Assembly (NCBI GenBank): GCA_009731375.1
Contig: BJOX01000248.1
Coordinates: 320,755-354,551, forward strand
Length of the DNA: 33,797 bases
Direction of reading: 5' to 3'
DNA from: Paulinella micropora
Taxonomy: Eukaryota; Cercozoa; Imbricatea; Euglyphida
Shown one piece after another: positions 20,710 through 31,402 of the stretch (position 1 is the first letter of the stretch; every line of letters begins with the position of its first letter). The notes below the pieces were generated by a model that was given only the letters and a program-made list of their open reading frames with translations, searched no databases and was not told the DNA's origin. The position numbers and the translations under genes were made by a program.

Positions 20710-22409
20710 ATGGCAGCAGCAAGCAGCAGCATTGCAGGTGGACAACTAAACAGTGCATTAGGGCTGCAGGAGAGTCAACGCATGGAGGAGGAGGAGCTTA
20801 TGCCAAGCTTAGAGGATGGATACGAGCAGGCAGAGGAAAGCTCAGAAGGAGAAGACTCTGATGAGACAGAAGAGGAAGACGAGAACAAAGACAGTGCCAC
20901 TAGACGTGAATCTGCATCAAGGAAGTACGAGGAGGAGCGAAAGGAAAGAATGGCCACATCTCGTTCTCGATCGTCGTCTCTTCCAAGTATGACTGGCAGT
21001 GCAGATGGAAGTGGAAACCAAGGGGCAAAAGGGCTGTCTACGTCTCCTCTCGCTACGGCAACTGCAACAGCACAGAAGAAGAGCACTAAGGTGCTCAAGC
21101 AAAAGCGTAAAGACAGGCAACTAGTGGCAAGCTATGATGCCAGCTTAGTGGTAGCTGTGAAAGAGAAGCGAGTGGAACTATTCACGCTCATCTACAACCA
21201 CTTGCTAGGTGATGCAAAGAGGCTGGTAACAGACTTGGTGAGGGATGGGACACCGGAATTTGGAGTCAACAGCCAGATGCCATGTGGAAAAGGCTGAAGG
21301 ACCGGTATGGGAAGGGTAACCCTAGTGACCTGCTTGAAAAGCAGAGAAAGATGGCTAGGTGGGAGTTCAATTCCTCCACCCAGTACGAAGGTCAGATTGC
21401 CGAGTTTGAGGCGGTAAGGGAACAGCTGTCAAAGAAGGGGCATCACCCCTCAGACCTGAGCTTTGAACAAATCATTCGTGATGCCATCATGGGCCCGGAG
21501 ATGCGGGACAAGGAAGTCCAAAATGACTGGAAGCAGTGGCTGCTGGCTGCTGACTTTGAGAAGGAAAAACAGTTATGGGACGTTCATCAATGGTTGCAGG
21601 AGTTGAAGAAGAAGGCAAAGGACATTGACTTGCAAAAGGAGAGAGAGAGAAAGGCAAATAAGAAGGCGAAGGCGAATGCAGCTAAGATCGAAAAGAAGAA
21701 GCCCTTCTCTACCCCATGCACGTACTTCAAGAAAGGGAAGTGCAAGAAGGGAGGAGATTGTCAATACCTTCGTTTGAACGATAAGTTGAAGGGGGTTTGC
21801 TTTCTCTTTAGCAAGGAAGGGGATTGCAGGTTTGGAAGCAAATGTAAGTTCTCGCACACCGAAAAAGGGAAGAAGGAGGGAGGAGGCACGAGGAGCAGTG
21901 ACGAGCAGAACAGCACTAAACGCACCAAAAAAAGTAAGAAGGATAAGAACAAGAAGCCGAAAACGTGCTTCAACTGCAAGGGCAAGGGACATTATGCATC
22001 CAACTGCAAGAAACCTTGTCTGCGATGTGGCGGTGATCATCCTCTTCCTAAGTGCACCCATGGCCCTGACGGAGGGGGAGAGCAGCCCGGAGCCAAAGCC
22101 AAGGCTGACATGGTAAAGAAGAAATCCCCGGGAGCTGACAGCAGTGACAGCTCAGATGCCGAGGCAGATGAGGAACGCAACCGTGCCTTTAGCCTGCTTC
22201 AGCAACGGAAGGCAGCAAGAGCCTTCATGGTGAAAAGGGGTAGGAGCTCGAAGGCGGGTAAGGGAATAGAAGAGCGCACACCCTCGAAGAGGGTGAAGGC
22301 GGCTCCTCAGGAAGAAAGTAGTGTGCTAGTAAGCGTTCCCAGTCCGCAGAGCGAGGAAAAGGGGCTGTTCCCGGAGGTGAGCAACTCGAGGAGTTCAACA
22401 ACTTCGTAA
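20710..22409 (+). pseudogene. Element A Gag, CCCH and CCHC zinc fingers, frameshifted
   Basis: This Gag should package element RNA. The start chosen is ATG 20710 in a strong ACCATGG context; the Gag of element B also begins Met-Ala-Ala. An acidic Ser/Glu-rich region (~20780-20920) is followed by a capsid-like helical core with YDASLVV and LGDAKRLVTDL. The frame then shifts by one base near 21262, and the product continues to 22409. The second part carries C146-x7-C-x5-C-x3-Arg (His replaced), C173-x8-C-x5-C-x3-H192, a zinc knuckle C229-x2-C-x4-H-x4-C242, and a variant C246-x2-C-x3-H-x4-C258 (residues from 21282). Lys-rich linkers separate them. The core and finger order match element B, which supports a real family. 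After 22409 the reading continues in another frame, so the ancestral product was a longer Gag-Pol. Confidence 0.8.
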
Positions 22410-24152
22410 ACGCTTTGGCTGCTCCTGGGGCAAACAACACTATGCCTACGCAGGAAGCAGAGGCACGAGAGGAAGAGGGTGAGCTGAAGGCTGTCGAGGA
22501 GGAAGGGGATCTGAGCGGGGCTGCCCAATGCGGGTGGCCCTGCAGAGGATCCCACGTACTACTCTCGATTGGAGGCAGCTGCGGAGTTTCTTCGCAATGC
22601 TGGGTATGATTACATCCCGGTAAGAGTTCGTGATGGTATGGCTGACGGAGAGGCGAAGGAGATCCCAGGGTTTCTGCCGGGCCAGAATCCAAGCGAACCT
22701 AAGGGAGTAAAGAGGCCGCGACCACGAAGAAGAAGGGCCGATTGGGAGCCGTGGCGAGACTCTATCGCTCAGGACAGCGACGAGACGGAGTCCCCTCTCT
22801 CCAGCTCGGAGGATGAAGAGGAAGCTCCAATTGCAGTGCGGCAATATCGGGACGGGGGTGGTGTGACGCATGCGTTCCGGCACTATGGAGAGGGACGAGG
22901 GAGGCTGGTAACCTTCGGCGTACCAACGGGCCCGACGGAGTGGATACCGCCGTCCTGGTACCGCCACATACCAACAGGACCGGGTTTGGTGGACCAGTAC
23001 ATGGAATGGCAGCTAAACTGGGAGGAGTTTAGAAGGCTTCGAAATGGAGAATCGCCTAGAGCGATGATGGTGAAAAGAACCGGCAGTACACGTAAGTCCG
23101 GCATCGGGGAGGGCAAAACAACGACTACTCCTCAAACACCCGATTCCATTTATTCACTACCCGAACCTTTGAAGTACGGCCCGGAGACCTACGAGGTACC
23201 GCCTCCACACCTACGCCATGAAGATGACGAGCCCATAGGAGTGGTGGAAGCGCGCCTGGAAGGGAGGTGCCACGGTTCAACGTTTGCCAGGGATCGGTGC
23301 ATGAGAACCAGGAAGGAGGCTGTGGAGTCCGAATACCAACAGGTGAGGGCTGACGCCGCTGGACTACTCACCGGGGACATGCTGTTTTGCACCAACCATC
23401 AAGATAAGCGAGAGCGCTATTACTTGAAGGAGAGCATTCGTGCTAAATCGAGGGAATGGGCGCTAATGCCAGCGTATCGGCTGGTGATCGAGATGGAGGA
23501 GCGTGGCCTCGGACACTTGGTTGGTCGGGCTAAGCCGGACAAGATGGTGGAACATCTAACCCGGGAAGAAGCCCAAAGACGGGGGTTGAATTGGGACAGA
23601 TCGTATGTACCCATCATATTCACTATCCTGAGGGAAGAGTCAGGGGTGCTCTACAATTGGAACATAAATCGGGATAAGGTGAAGTGGGAAGAACCGGGAG
23701 TCCCTAGGAACCGGAAGGTATACAGGGAAAGGGTGCCCTATCGCACGGTTAAGGCGGCCGTAACGCAATACCGGGCAACGAAGGACCCAGTCCATGGCGG
23801 GAGGTTTGACTCTGACTTAAAGCGCGTGGGATTAGTGAGAGATCAAGATCCCGTGACCCCAATAGTAGCAAAGGGCAGAAAGGCTCAGTCTCCAGTTACG
23901 GAGGAAGCAATGCCCCCGCTAACCCCGAACGTGGAAGGAAAGACTGCTGAGTCAGCAACGACGGGCTCAGTGGAGAGACGGGGACCTGGAGCGCCTGGCC
24001 CGGGGAAGGTTAAGCCGGAGATGCTGGCTACGCCTGAGGAGGCGATCGACCCGCTGGTGTACCTGGAAAACGGAAGTACCCCGTGGCGCGAACACATGGC
24101 GGAGCTGTATGGGAGCGTCCATGAGGATTCCACTGAGGTGCTGGAAGAGTAA
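22410..24152 (+). pseudogene. Element A Gag-Pol linker with a C-x9-C...C-x2-H-Q motif
   Basis: The open frame runs to 24152 and can be read back to about 22543 (DPTYYSRLEAAAEFLRNAG). Between 22385 and 22540 a different frame (beginning EEFNNFVNALAAPG) joins it to Gag, so there are at least two frameshifts here. I recognise no standard domain in its 500-plus residues. One motif stands out: RCHGSTFARDRC (Cys codons 23268 and 23298), 32 residues, then CTNHQ (Cys 23398, His 23407). It resembles the RCxGxTxxGxRC ... CxxH zinc-binding pattern of small nucleic-acid-associated domains, and it recurs in element B. Pro- and Gly-rich stretches lie on each side. Function unknown; it may be part of a long Gag. 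Confidence 0.55.
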
Positions 24153-24188
24153 GAAGATTCAAAGGACCCCGGAAGAGGGAATGACACG

Positions 24189-24844
24189 GTGTCATTGGTG
24201 ACACAAGTTCGAGCAGCGGCGCCGTACGACACCCCAAAGGCTCAGAAGTTCAAGGCTGAGATGGGAAGGGCGTTGGCGCACATTAAGGGGCAACTAGCCC
24301 CAACTGAGCCAAAGCAACTGGATCACACGCGGGATGGGGCGATGCGCACAAGGGTGCTTCGGCACCTAAGGAAGCTGGCAATGGTCATGGCGGAGCTTTA
24401 CAATGAAGACGTGCGAGCCGTGGGCATCGATCAGATCGAGGAAGTGCAGCTACTCATCACCCAAGTTGCCGAGAAACGTCTATGGGGAAAGAAGAACGCA
24501 AGGAAGGCGTATCCCTTAAAGACGCTGCGCAAGGTCAGCCCACTCTCGGCGGAGCATCGAGCCCGGGAAAGGAACCAATTGAAGAGGAGCTGGTGCTGGG
24601 ACGGGACCTAGTAAGCGAGAAGGAAAGAATACGGCGTATGGAAGTAATAATGGAACAGCAAAATGAAGTAAACCAGAACAGGGTAGCGTGGCCGCCCAAG
24701 TGGGGGGATGACCAAAGGGACCTACAGGACTTCGAAGTCCGGCAGGAATACGTGGATTACTATACCGTTGGTCTACTGGTTGGCCTTTTCCGTGCAACAA
24801 GCCGAAGTTCCCCGCGCACTGGAACCCGAAGCCCTGGAGAATAG
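24189..24844 (+). pseudogene. Element A helical linker before protease, two frames
   Basis: One frame (24189-24611) gives a charged, probably helical stretch (LRHLRKLAMVMAELYNED). Near 24480 the plausible coding frame moves to the next ORF (24482-24844), with DLVSEKERIRRMEVIMEQQN and PPKWGDDQRDLQDFEV. Another shift follows near 24790. No family was recognised. The position between the Cys/His motif and the protease suggests the C-terminal part of Gag or the start of Pol. Confidence 0.45.
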
Positions 24845-24889
24845 CCGGATCTTGGCAGAAGCGCCCTAAGCCTTATTGGCTACGGCCGC

Positions 24890-25075
24890 TAGGGGGAGGC
24901 GACATGCCCGAGCATGTAGTGGTCTACGCCGAAGGCGTACAGGGGGAGCCCTAACAAGTCCCGGAAGCGGAAATGGAAGTGATCCGGATGTTGCTCAACC
25001 GAGCACTGATGGGAAGGGATAAACGAAGGGCGATGCGACTGCGTAAGGTACCGGACCCCATGCTGGACTTGGGCG
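24890..25075 (+). pseudogene. Element A probable aspartic protease active site
   Basis: In one frame the sequence PDPMLDLGGVRHGPAEL includes Asp-Leu-Gly (Asp codon 25066-25068), in the place where copia elements have the protease Asp-Ser/Thr-Gly just before the integrase module. The next ORF, one frame over, continues with a conserved-looking region (MPLKEVWVGEHLTELLVSG) like the protease C-terminal half. Two stops lie upstream in this frame. The assignment rests on position and a short motif. Confidence 0.35.
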
Positions 25076-26770
25076 GTGTCCGACATGGCCCCGCCGAGTT
25101 ACAAGGCGTTCATGAATGACGTGAGGCGTGAAGTGAAGGAGTTCAGCGCTGTCGGGGGAACCGCCCGGATGGAAGCGCAGGAGAACTACCGGCTACCTAT
25201 TCTGAGGGAGGATGGCCGCGACGGAAGCATGCCTCTCAAGGAGGTATGGGTAGGTGAGCATCTGACGGAGTTGCTTGTGTCGGGACCAAAACTGATGTTA
25301 GACTGCTACACGTTAGTGCTGCGAAAAGATTCGCCCTACATCACTAGGGCGGTGGTCCCCGACGTGAAGGAAGAAGCGAAGGACGCACTACTGTACTTCG
25401 ACCATGAAGACTCAGTGATCCGGTTTCAATCCGGCTCTACGGAGGAACAGCAAGTGGCCTTTTGGTCTACCAATAAGGTGAGAAAGAAGGAGTGGGACAT
25501 GGGGCTTCTACATCGCATCTTTCATGACCCCGCTGCCGCCAAGCTGCAAGCTATTGCTAAAGCACATGACGTGAAACTAGTAAACGTCAACAAGGACGTG
25601 AGCAAGGAGTGTCCGGAATGCCCGGCCGGTGGCGCTCAGAAGCCGCCCCACCGATCGAATGCTCATGGTACGCGCATGAAAGCAACGGGTGAGGGTTGGT
25701 CCGTGGACACCTCAGCCCTACTGACACGGCCACTACTCAATGGTGAACGGTGTTTAATGGCAATGGTGGAAGACTCAGTGGGGTACACCAACTTGGAGCT
25801 GCTATTGAACGCGGAAATGCAGCGTCAGTCACTGGTGGCGAGTAAGGTCTTCAAGATGAGTCGGACCCAGACGGGGAATCGGGTGAAGCAAATACGCGGC
25901 GATGGAGCTTATCAGCGATCGCAGGTGTTCAACGACCTTATCGAGAGCGTGGGGGTACGGCCGCGCTATGCCGTACGAAATGACCCCAACAAGCAAGCTT
26001 TAGTCGAGGTATCGCAGAAGCATATCTGGGCGGGCGCGCGGAAGCTACTAAAGAGGGCGCAATTGCCCTACGTGTATTTGGGCTACGCTCTACTGCACGT
26101 GGGACTGTTGCACAACTTATCGCCGCCGCCGGGAGGTACAGAGCCTAGACTGTTCACATTGTTCCCTTACGAAAAGGAAGTGGACTGGTTATCGCTACTG
26201 CACACCTTCGGTTGTCTGTGCCATGTGGTACTGGACAAAAAGTACCATGGCTTGCGAAAGGAAGAGGATCGCTCTTTACCGGCCGCGTGGATGGGACTGG
26301 ACCTAGAAACATCGGCGCACATAGTGCTGGTCCAGGGGGAGATCAAGAGATGGCGGGACGTGATCAACTTTGACGAAGATCAGCCTGCCTGGCCCATCAT
26401 CCTTCAGATTTGGAAGGCTTCCGGACTTAAACTAGACGAGGCTCTTGGTTACCCAATCAGCGACGACATGGAAGAGCTTTTCGTAAAACCGGAAGGGGGT
26501 GACGACAGCGATCGCGTGATTGTAGTTAAGGAGGAGAAAGAAGAAGAGGGCAAGTTGAGATCGCCCGAGCCGGAAGAATCCACGGAGGAACTGCGCGAGG
26601 TAACCCACGGCATGAGTGTTGAGGTACCGGCTAAGGAATGGATGGAACTGGGCAAAGCGAACCTACGGCCCCGAGTGGAAAAGCAAGACGCGAAAAGGGG
26701 CAGTGGAAGGGGAATGCGAGCCCATCCGGAAAGGCAAGAAGCTGCAGCCGGCCCACTTTGTACGCTTTGA
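25076..26770 (+). pseudogene. Element A Ty1/copia integrase (with end of protease)
   Basis: The longest uninterrupted piece of element A. It inserts element DNA into the host genome. Residues 1-125 probably finish the protease. The N-terminal zinc-binding module is H146-x3-H150-x28-C179-x2-C182 (LLHRIFH ... CPEC). The RNase-H-fold core has Asp211 (GWSVDTS), Asp276 (RGDGAYQ) and Glu311 (ALVEVSQK), giving D-x64-D-x34-E. The copia C-terminal signature follows: HTFGCLCHVVLDKKYHGL, AAWMGLDLETSAHIVLV and WRDVINFDE. Residues after about 470 are acidic. The frame closes at 26770, while reverse transcriptase-like sequence continues in other frames, so the polyprotein is broken. Integrase before reverse transcriptase is the copia order. 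Confidence 0.9.
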
Positions 26771-27207
26771 GGGCAAGGAGACGGAGAACGAGGTAGAGCA
26801 CATGCTGGACTCGGAAATTCTCGTGGGCGGTGAGGGAGCGAGCGTTGGCGGCTACCTTTACACGCCCGGTGGCGGAAAAGGAGGCTACAGCGTCCGGGAA
26901 GTTTGAGGACGCACGAGCACAAGAGATTGCAACCCTATGGGCGCAGGGATGCTTCAGGAGGCGCAAGAAGGAGTCTGTACCGGCACGAGACTTATGCCGG
27001 AACAGATACGCAGACGCAACCAAGGAATCAGGAGGAAAAGTACTGAAGTACAAGAGCCGATTGGTGGCGAAGGGAGCATTACGGACAGCGGACGTTCCCG
27101 ACTCCATGTACCATGACGATACTTGGCTTCTTCATGTCGGTAACCTTCTACGATCTGGTGCTGGGCAAGTTCGACGTGGGTACTGCCTACATTGAGGAGG
27201 ATTGCTT
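26771..27207 (+). pseudogene. Element A copia reverse transcriptase, N-terminal fragment
   Basis: Several frames together cover the start of a Ty1/copia reverse transcriptase. KFEDARAQEIATLWAQGCF matches the W-A-x-E-x-x-x-L start region, and KYKSRLVAKG is the typical YKARLVAKG motif (about 27049-27078). After a further frameshift near 27120, KFDVGTAYIEED matches motif A (DVKTAFL), which holds the first catalytic Asp. Sequence homologous to the family stops at about 27207. The YVDD motif, the rest of the polymerase and RNase H are absent; LTR sequence follows at once. Confidence 0.8.
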
Positions 27208-27238
27208 CTAATATTGCAAATACTGTTCAACTTCTTCA
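27204..27238 (+). mobile_element. Element A 3' LTR remnant
   Basis: The 35 bases GCTTCTAATATTGC through CTTCTTCA match 19903-19942 apart from a 5-6 base difference in the middle (CACGCG against A). This marks the two LTR 3' ends. It is joined to the reverse transcriptase fragment, so most of pol and nearly all of the 3' LTR have been deleted. Confidence 0.65.
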
Positions 27239-27842
27239 GACTAACGATATGAAGACTGAGGAATCTGATACCTAAAGTAGGGACTCCGTAATCTCCAGAC
27301 CAAGGATTAACCGACAGACCGGAACGATCAGTATTGCCATTATATACCGGGTGGGCCGGCAAAATCCCTTCTCCCCCCCGAGCGCGCTCGCCAGTATGCG
27401 CGCGAGGAGTCGAACTTACGCCCTCGCCGACCAACCTCGGGATAAAATGCAAATACGAACCTGAGTGACGGTCGACGCCGTACCCGTATTAACAAATTAA
27501 ACAAAATTGCAGGTTGGGCCAAACGCCAACACTTACATTATGTGAAATTTGGTTATTTCCCGTTACGCCCTTCGTCGCCTGTTGAATCGGTTTCCGCCAC
27601 CGCACGCCTGAAAATGCACCCCTCCTCTGTTGAGACCACAACTTGCCCTTCATCCTCCATTCTTTGTAACCGGCCCCTAGTCACTCAATGTCCCCCCAAC
27701 CTAGTGCTCGGTCTATACTATCCTGGGCGAGTCTTCCCTTCCCGCTTCCGCGACTCCGTTGGATCCGCCGATCCGATGCTTCCCCAGCCGTGGCCGCGTT
27801 CGATCGATACCCATATGTTGTTGCCGTTCCTCGCGCTCTGAC
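27239..27842. other. Intergenic region between elements A and B
   Basis: About 600 bases with no ORF I believe in. On the minus strand there is a TATATAATGG TATA-like motif near 27340 and the word GTTCGACTCC near 27410. GAACCTGAGTG and CCCTTCTCCCCCC words each occur here and again near 28205/28265. This may be part of the LTR of element B, but no matching 5' LTR was found. Confidence 0.35.
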
Positions 27843-28038
27843 GCAGCCGTCGTCTGGGTCCCGCCGCATCCAACATGTTGTAGCCGCCCCCGTCTCGGTC
27901 ACGCCGAATCCCGCTCGTCGAAGCCGCCCCCGTCTCGGTCACGCCGAATCCCATTTGTTGAAGCCGCCCCCGTCTCGGTCACGTCGAATCCCATTTGTTG
28001 AAGCCGCCCCCGTCTCGGTCACGCCGAATCCCACTTTA
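27843..28038. repeat. 40 bp tandem repeat, 4 copies plus a degenerate one
   Basis: Units beginning GCCGCCCCCGTCTCGGTCAC start at 27883, 27923, 27963 and 28003, exactly 40 bases apart. A diverged unit precedes them at about 27843. The ORFs over it are periodic and not credible genes. Confidence 0.9.
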
Positions 28039-29114
28039 ACTCGAACTGATACCTCTGGCTTTTAATAGCCTCATAATGCCCTCTCGGTGCGCTGTAGTCC
28101 CGGTCGCCCAGCCCAGAGGTAACGTAGGCAAGGAAAGGCTCCCCCGGGCCTTTGCTACCCCCACCAAGGCCCCTCCGGCACTGAAACGCCATGCTTGAAA
28201 CGAACCTGAGTGCTAATAACACGAATGATATACAGACCCCCTCATCACTCATCACTCCATCCCTTCTCCCCCCAAAAAGGTCCATTTCCCCTTTTGATCC
28301 CCTTCGCAGCCCCCTCTGAAAGATGTTTGCACTCTGGTGCCCCCCCTCACCCGAGTGTCAGAGTTGCCGCTTGCCCGGTGTCCCTTTTCTCTTTCTTCTC
28401 GTCATCTTTCTTCTTCATCTTTCTTCTTCATCTTTCTTCTTCATCTTTCTTCTTCATCTTTCTCATCTCTGCCCCGCGCCCCCTCCCCTCTCACTATCCT
28501 ACGCTCTGACTATATCATCCACCCCCCCCCCCCCCCCCCCCCCTCCCCCCGCCCCCCCCCCCCCCTCTCCCCCCCCTTTNNNNNNNNNNACCCATCTCTA
28601 TCTAAACTGGATTAGTCAATATGCATTATTCCCCAGCCCAACCCATATGTCCCCTTCACCTGTTGTCATCATAAGAATATATAAAGTTCCATATCATCGC
28701 TCGTCACAGAGCGGAAAGAAAAAAAATAAAGTCTTGTGTCAGTCCGGTTTCCCCCATGAGCCTATCAGGCATAAAACATGTTTGTCATTCATTTCCCGAT
28801 ATGTCCGCTATGCCCGATATGATATATTTCCCCCATCACACCGTAAAGTCACATGATATTACATATGTCTATACCCGTGAGCCTGAATGATATAATATTT
28901 TTCCCGTATTTGTCTGTATATATAACCCGCGTCGTCACAATGTTTACCTTGTTGGTATAAAATGTAAGTAGCATGCCCGTCACCGTACCTGTGAATGTAA
29001 AAGTATACCGCTCCCCTCTCTCATCTTCATTCATCTTCGCATTCGTATGTCAGTCATATTCTCATCACCCCCTTATAAAGTCCCGCAATTCATTTATACC
29101 GTTATCATCCTCCC
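28039..29114. other. Low-complexity and AT-rich intergenic DNA with a gap
   Basis: Contains a TTCTTCATC array (about 28395-28465), a poly-C run ending in a 10-N gap (28520-28589), and AT-rich sequence. The latter has a TATATAAAG motif near 28677, an AATAAAG near 28725, and TATATAACC near 28918. These could be LTR promoter or polyadenylation signals but are too short to prove it. Confidence 0.4.
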
Positions 29115-29245
29115 ATATACCCGCAAGTCATATAAGCCGCTATCACCCATTATATACCCGCAAGTCCTATAAGTCACTATTACCCATCATATACCCGCAA
29201 GTCATATAAGTCACCATTACCCATCATATACCCGCAAGTCGGTAG
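29115..29245. repeat. 37 bp tandem repeat, about 3.5 copies
   Basis: ATACCCGCAAGTC starts at 29117, 29154, 29191 and 29228, exactly 37 bases apart. Between these words is TATAAGTCACTATTACCCATC or close variants. Confidence 0.9.
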
Positions 29246-29368
29246 TACCGTCATCACCCCGTCATGTGCCCGCAGTTCGTATTCTTCTCATCTCGTCATT
29301 TCTCATCTTCTTTCTCATTCTTCATCTTTCTCCATACCTATTCTATCCTCTCACTCGTCACCCATTCA
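29246..29368. other. Pyrimidine-rich stretch beyond the end of element B
   Basis: On the minus strand this is a purine-rich run (GAAAGATGAAGAATGAGAAA) directly after the last open frame of element B. A polypurine tract is expected just before a 3' LTR, but the LTR itself was not identified. Confidence 0.3.
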
Positions 29369-31402
29369 TCACCCCCGTCCTCGTTGTGCCTGTCCTCTTG
29401 CCCGAGTCATCCGACCACCCGTCGTAGGCCGTTTCTTGCCTCTTAATCCAACCGCTGCCGGTGGAGCGCCGATAATATCGAAAGGCAATCCCTCCGCATC
29501 TATCTCATCCAAAATCTGTGCCGGTATCCGCCTCTCTTCCGTGAGGTCGAACGGCACATTCAGCACCAACCGCGGTCTCGTCTGAATGGTGTATGGGACA
29601 TGATCCTCTCGTCCAGCCTGATGGTGGCATCCCACGTTTCCCGCTTCTTCCCCGCCTTTTCCACAAAAACCGGATCGAACCGCCGCATCTTTTCCTCCGC
29701 TACCTCTTCACTACTCCTCCAAAACTGCATCACCGGCGTTATGCCCTTCCCCGCCTTATGCAGTGACGTCCCCCCCTGACTTAGAACCCTCATGACATAA
29801 AAGTCATCCAATGTGTCATCGCTTACCTCTTTCGCCGCCGGCATCATCAAGTAGAACTTGCCCGTCTTCCATTTTATCCCATCGATCTCTGCCGCTTTTT
29901 CCACCCACAGGCCTTGCGTGTTTTTGATCCCCAAATGACCCTCCGGTGCCTCTGGCCTCGATGGCCCCCCTGTACCTTGCTTGTCTTGGCCCCCTTGTGC
30001 TCCCACGCCTTTCCCCTCTGCTTCCCCCTCCCTGCCTTGTATTCCTCCCTCTTCCCGTTTCTTGTCATCCTCTCTCCGCTTTTCCTCATCCCTCTTCTGT
30101 CTCTGTGAAACCCTCTCATGTGAACCCGTCTCCAATTCCTCTATTGCGTCTTGCAATCTTTTCTTCTCCTCCGCATCCTGTTCGAACGTCACCTCCTCCC
30201 TCAGCCTCGCAATCTCCTCCGCCCTCTGTGTCCGTGTCAACAACGGTCGTGGGTTTCCAAATTGATCCGCCGCCCGCTCCAAGGCATCCTGCCCCGTTTC
30301 GTAATCCAACAAGTAAGGTGAGAACTTTACCAATCGCCGAACGTGGACTAAATGTTCCTTTTTCGTCCGCTGGTGTCTGATCTTATAATTGTAGGCCGCG
30401 GTTTGTTTCATAATCTGATACGGACCCTGCCATTTCTCATAGAGCTTCGTTGAGACCCCCACTGGAACGTTTGGGCAGTATAGCAGCACTGTATCCCCCT
30501 CCCGGAATTCCACGTGTTTATATTTCTGTTGGCCCTTCTCGTCCTTCGTCCGCATTGCCGCCTCCCGATGCTTAGTCACAATTTGTCCCGCTTCCGCTAG
30601 GGCCCGTAATCTCACTGCCATCAGCTCCAACGGCTGATACAAGGCCTTGTGTTGCATCACGTCCTGTGGAGTGGTTAAGACCTTGCCAAACACCATCTGA
30701 TGTGGGCACAGTCTAGCCCTACCCCCCAAAGACGAAGAACCCAGATTGTTCACCGCAAAGGTAAACGCTTGCAATGCCTCTGGCCATTTGGTTTGCCCGT
30801 TCTGACAATAGATCTTCAAGGACGTCTTCAGCGTATGATGCATCCTCTCTATCTTCCCGTTAGCCATAGGGTTGTATACCGTGACATAATCCCACCGAAA
30901 CCCGTAGTATGCACTGAGCTCGTTCGACACCCAATTGATAAAGGAGCTTCCTCTGTCCGATATGATCTTCCTGGGTACCCGATCCGGCTGAATACGTTAT
31001 CAATCAGTGCTTTGGCCGTCGTCTCCTTGGTGTCGTCAGCCGTGGGAACCGCAATCACGTAGTTAGAGGCCCGATCGATAATCGTGAGGATATACTTGTA
31101 TCGACCCTCCCCCGCTTTCGGTAAAGGCCCGACGTAATCGATGTGAATCGTGTCAAATATATCCCGTGTTATGTCATACTGCCCCAGTAGCCCCTTGTTC
31201 GCATCGTAGACCGTCTTCGCCCTCTGGCATGGCCCACATCCCGAAATGAAACTCTTGATGTCCTTATCCATCGTGTCCCAATAAAACCGCCGAGTCATAG
31301 ACCACCTCATCCTATCCAGCCCCGGGTGACTCTGTAAAGGACAGTTGTGTGCCCCTATCAGAATCGCGTACCGTAACGCTGCCCATATGCGTAAGGCATT
31401 GT
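29369..31402 (-). pseudogene. Element B Ty3/gypsy-type integrase with GPY/F module, frameshifted
   Basis: Reading on the minus strand, AILIGAHNCPLQSHPGLDRM and SGCGPCQRAK give the HHCC zinc module typical of Ty3/gypsy. The catalytic core has Asp in HIDYVGPL (31137-31139), Asp in SDRGSSF (30955-30957) and Glu in NGKIERMHH (30847-30849), with exactly 35 residues between the last two. One base is missing between the two core ORFs, near 30975 (GIGYP region). KWQGPYQIMKQT (about 30450-30415) is the GPY/F module, followed by HLVHVRRLVKF. A long charged, coiled-coil-like tail and a final conserved-looking part (HLGIKNTQGLWVEKAAEIDG) extend to 29560. The frame then probably shifts to end at 29369. 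No chromodomain was recognised. No reverse transcriptase lies on either side. Confidence 0.88.

Noticed and set aside
21255-21300. Programmed frameshift within the Gag of element A
   Set aside because: No slippery heptamer was found, and many other frameshifts and stops show general decay.
27378-27425. A tRNA-like B box (GTTCGACTCC, minus strand)
   Set aside because: No A box lies at tRNA spacing and no cloverleaf can be drawn.
29914-30380. Plus-strand ORFs opposite the integrase of element B
   Set aside because: They are antisense shadows of the minus-strand integrase tail, with low-complexity Pro/Leu/Ser content.
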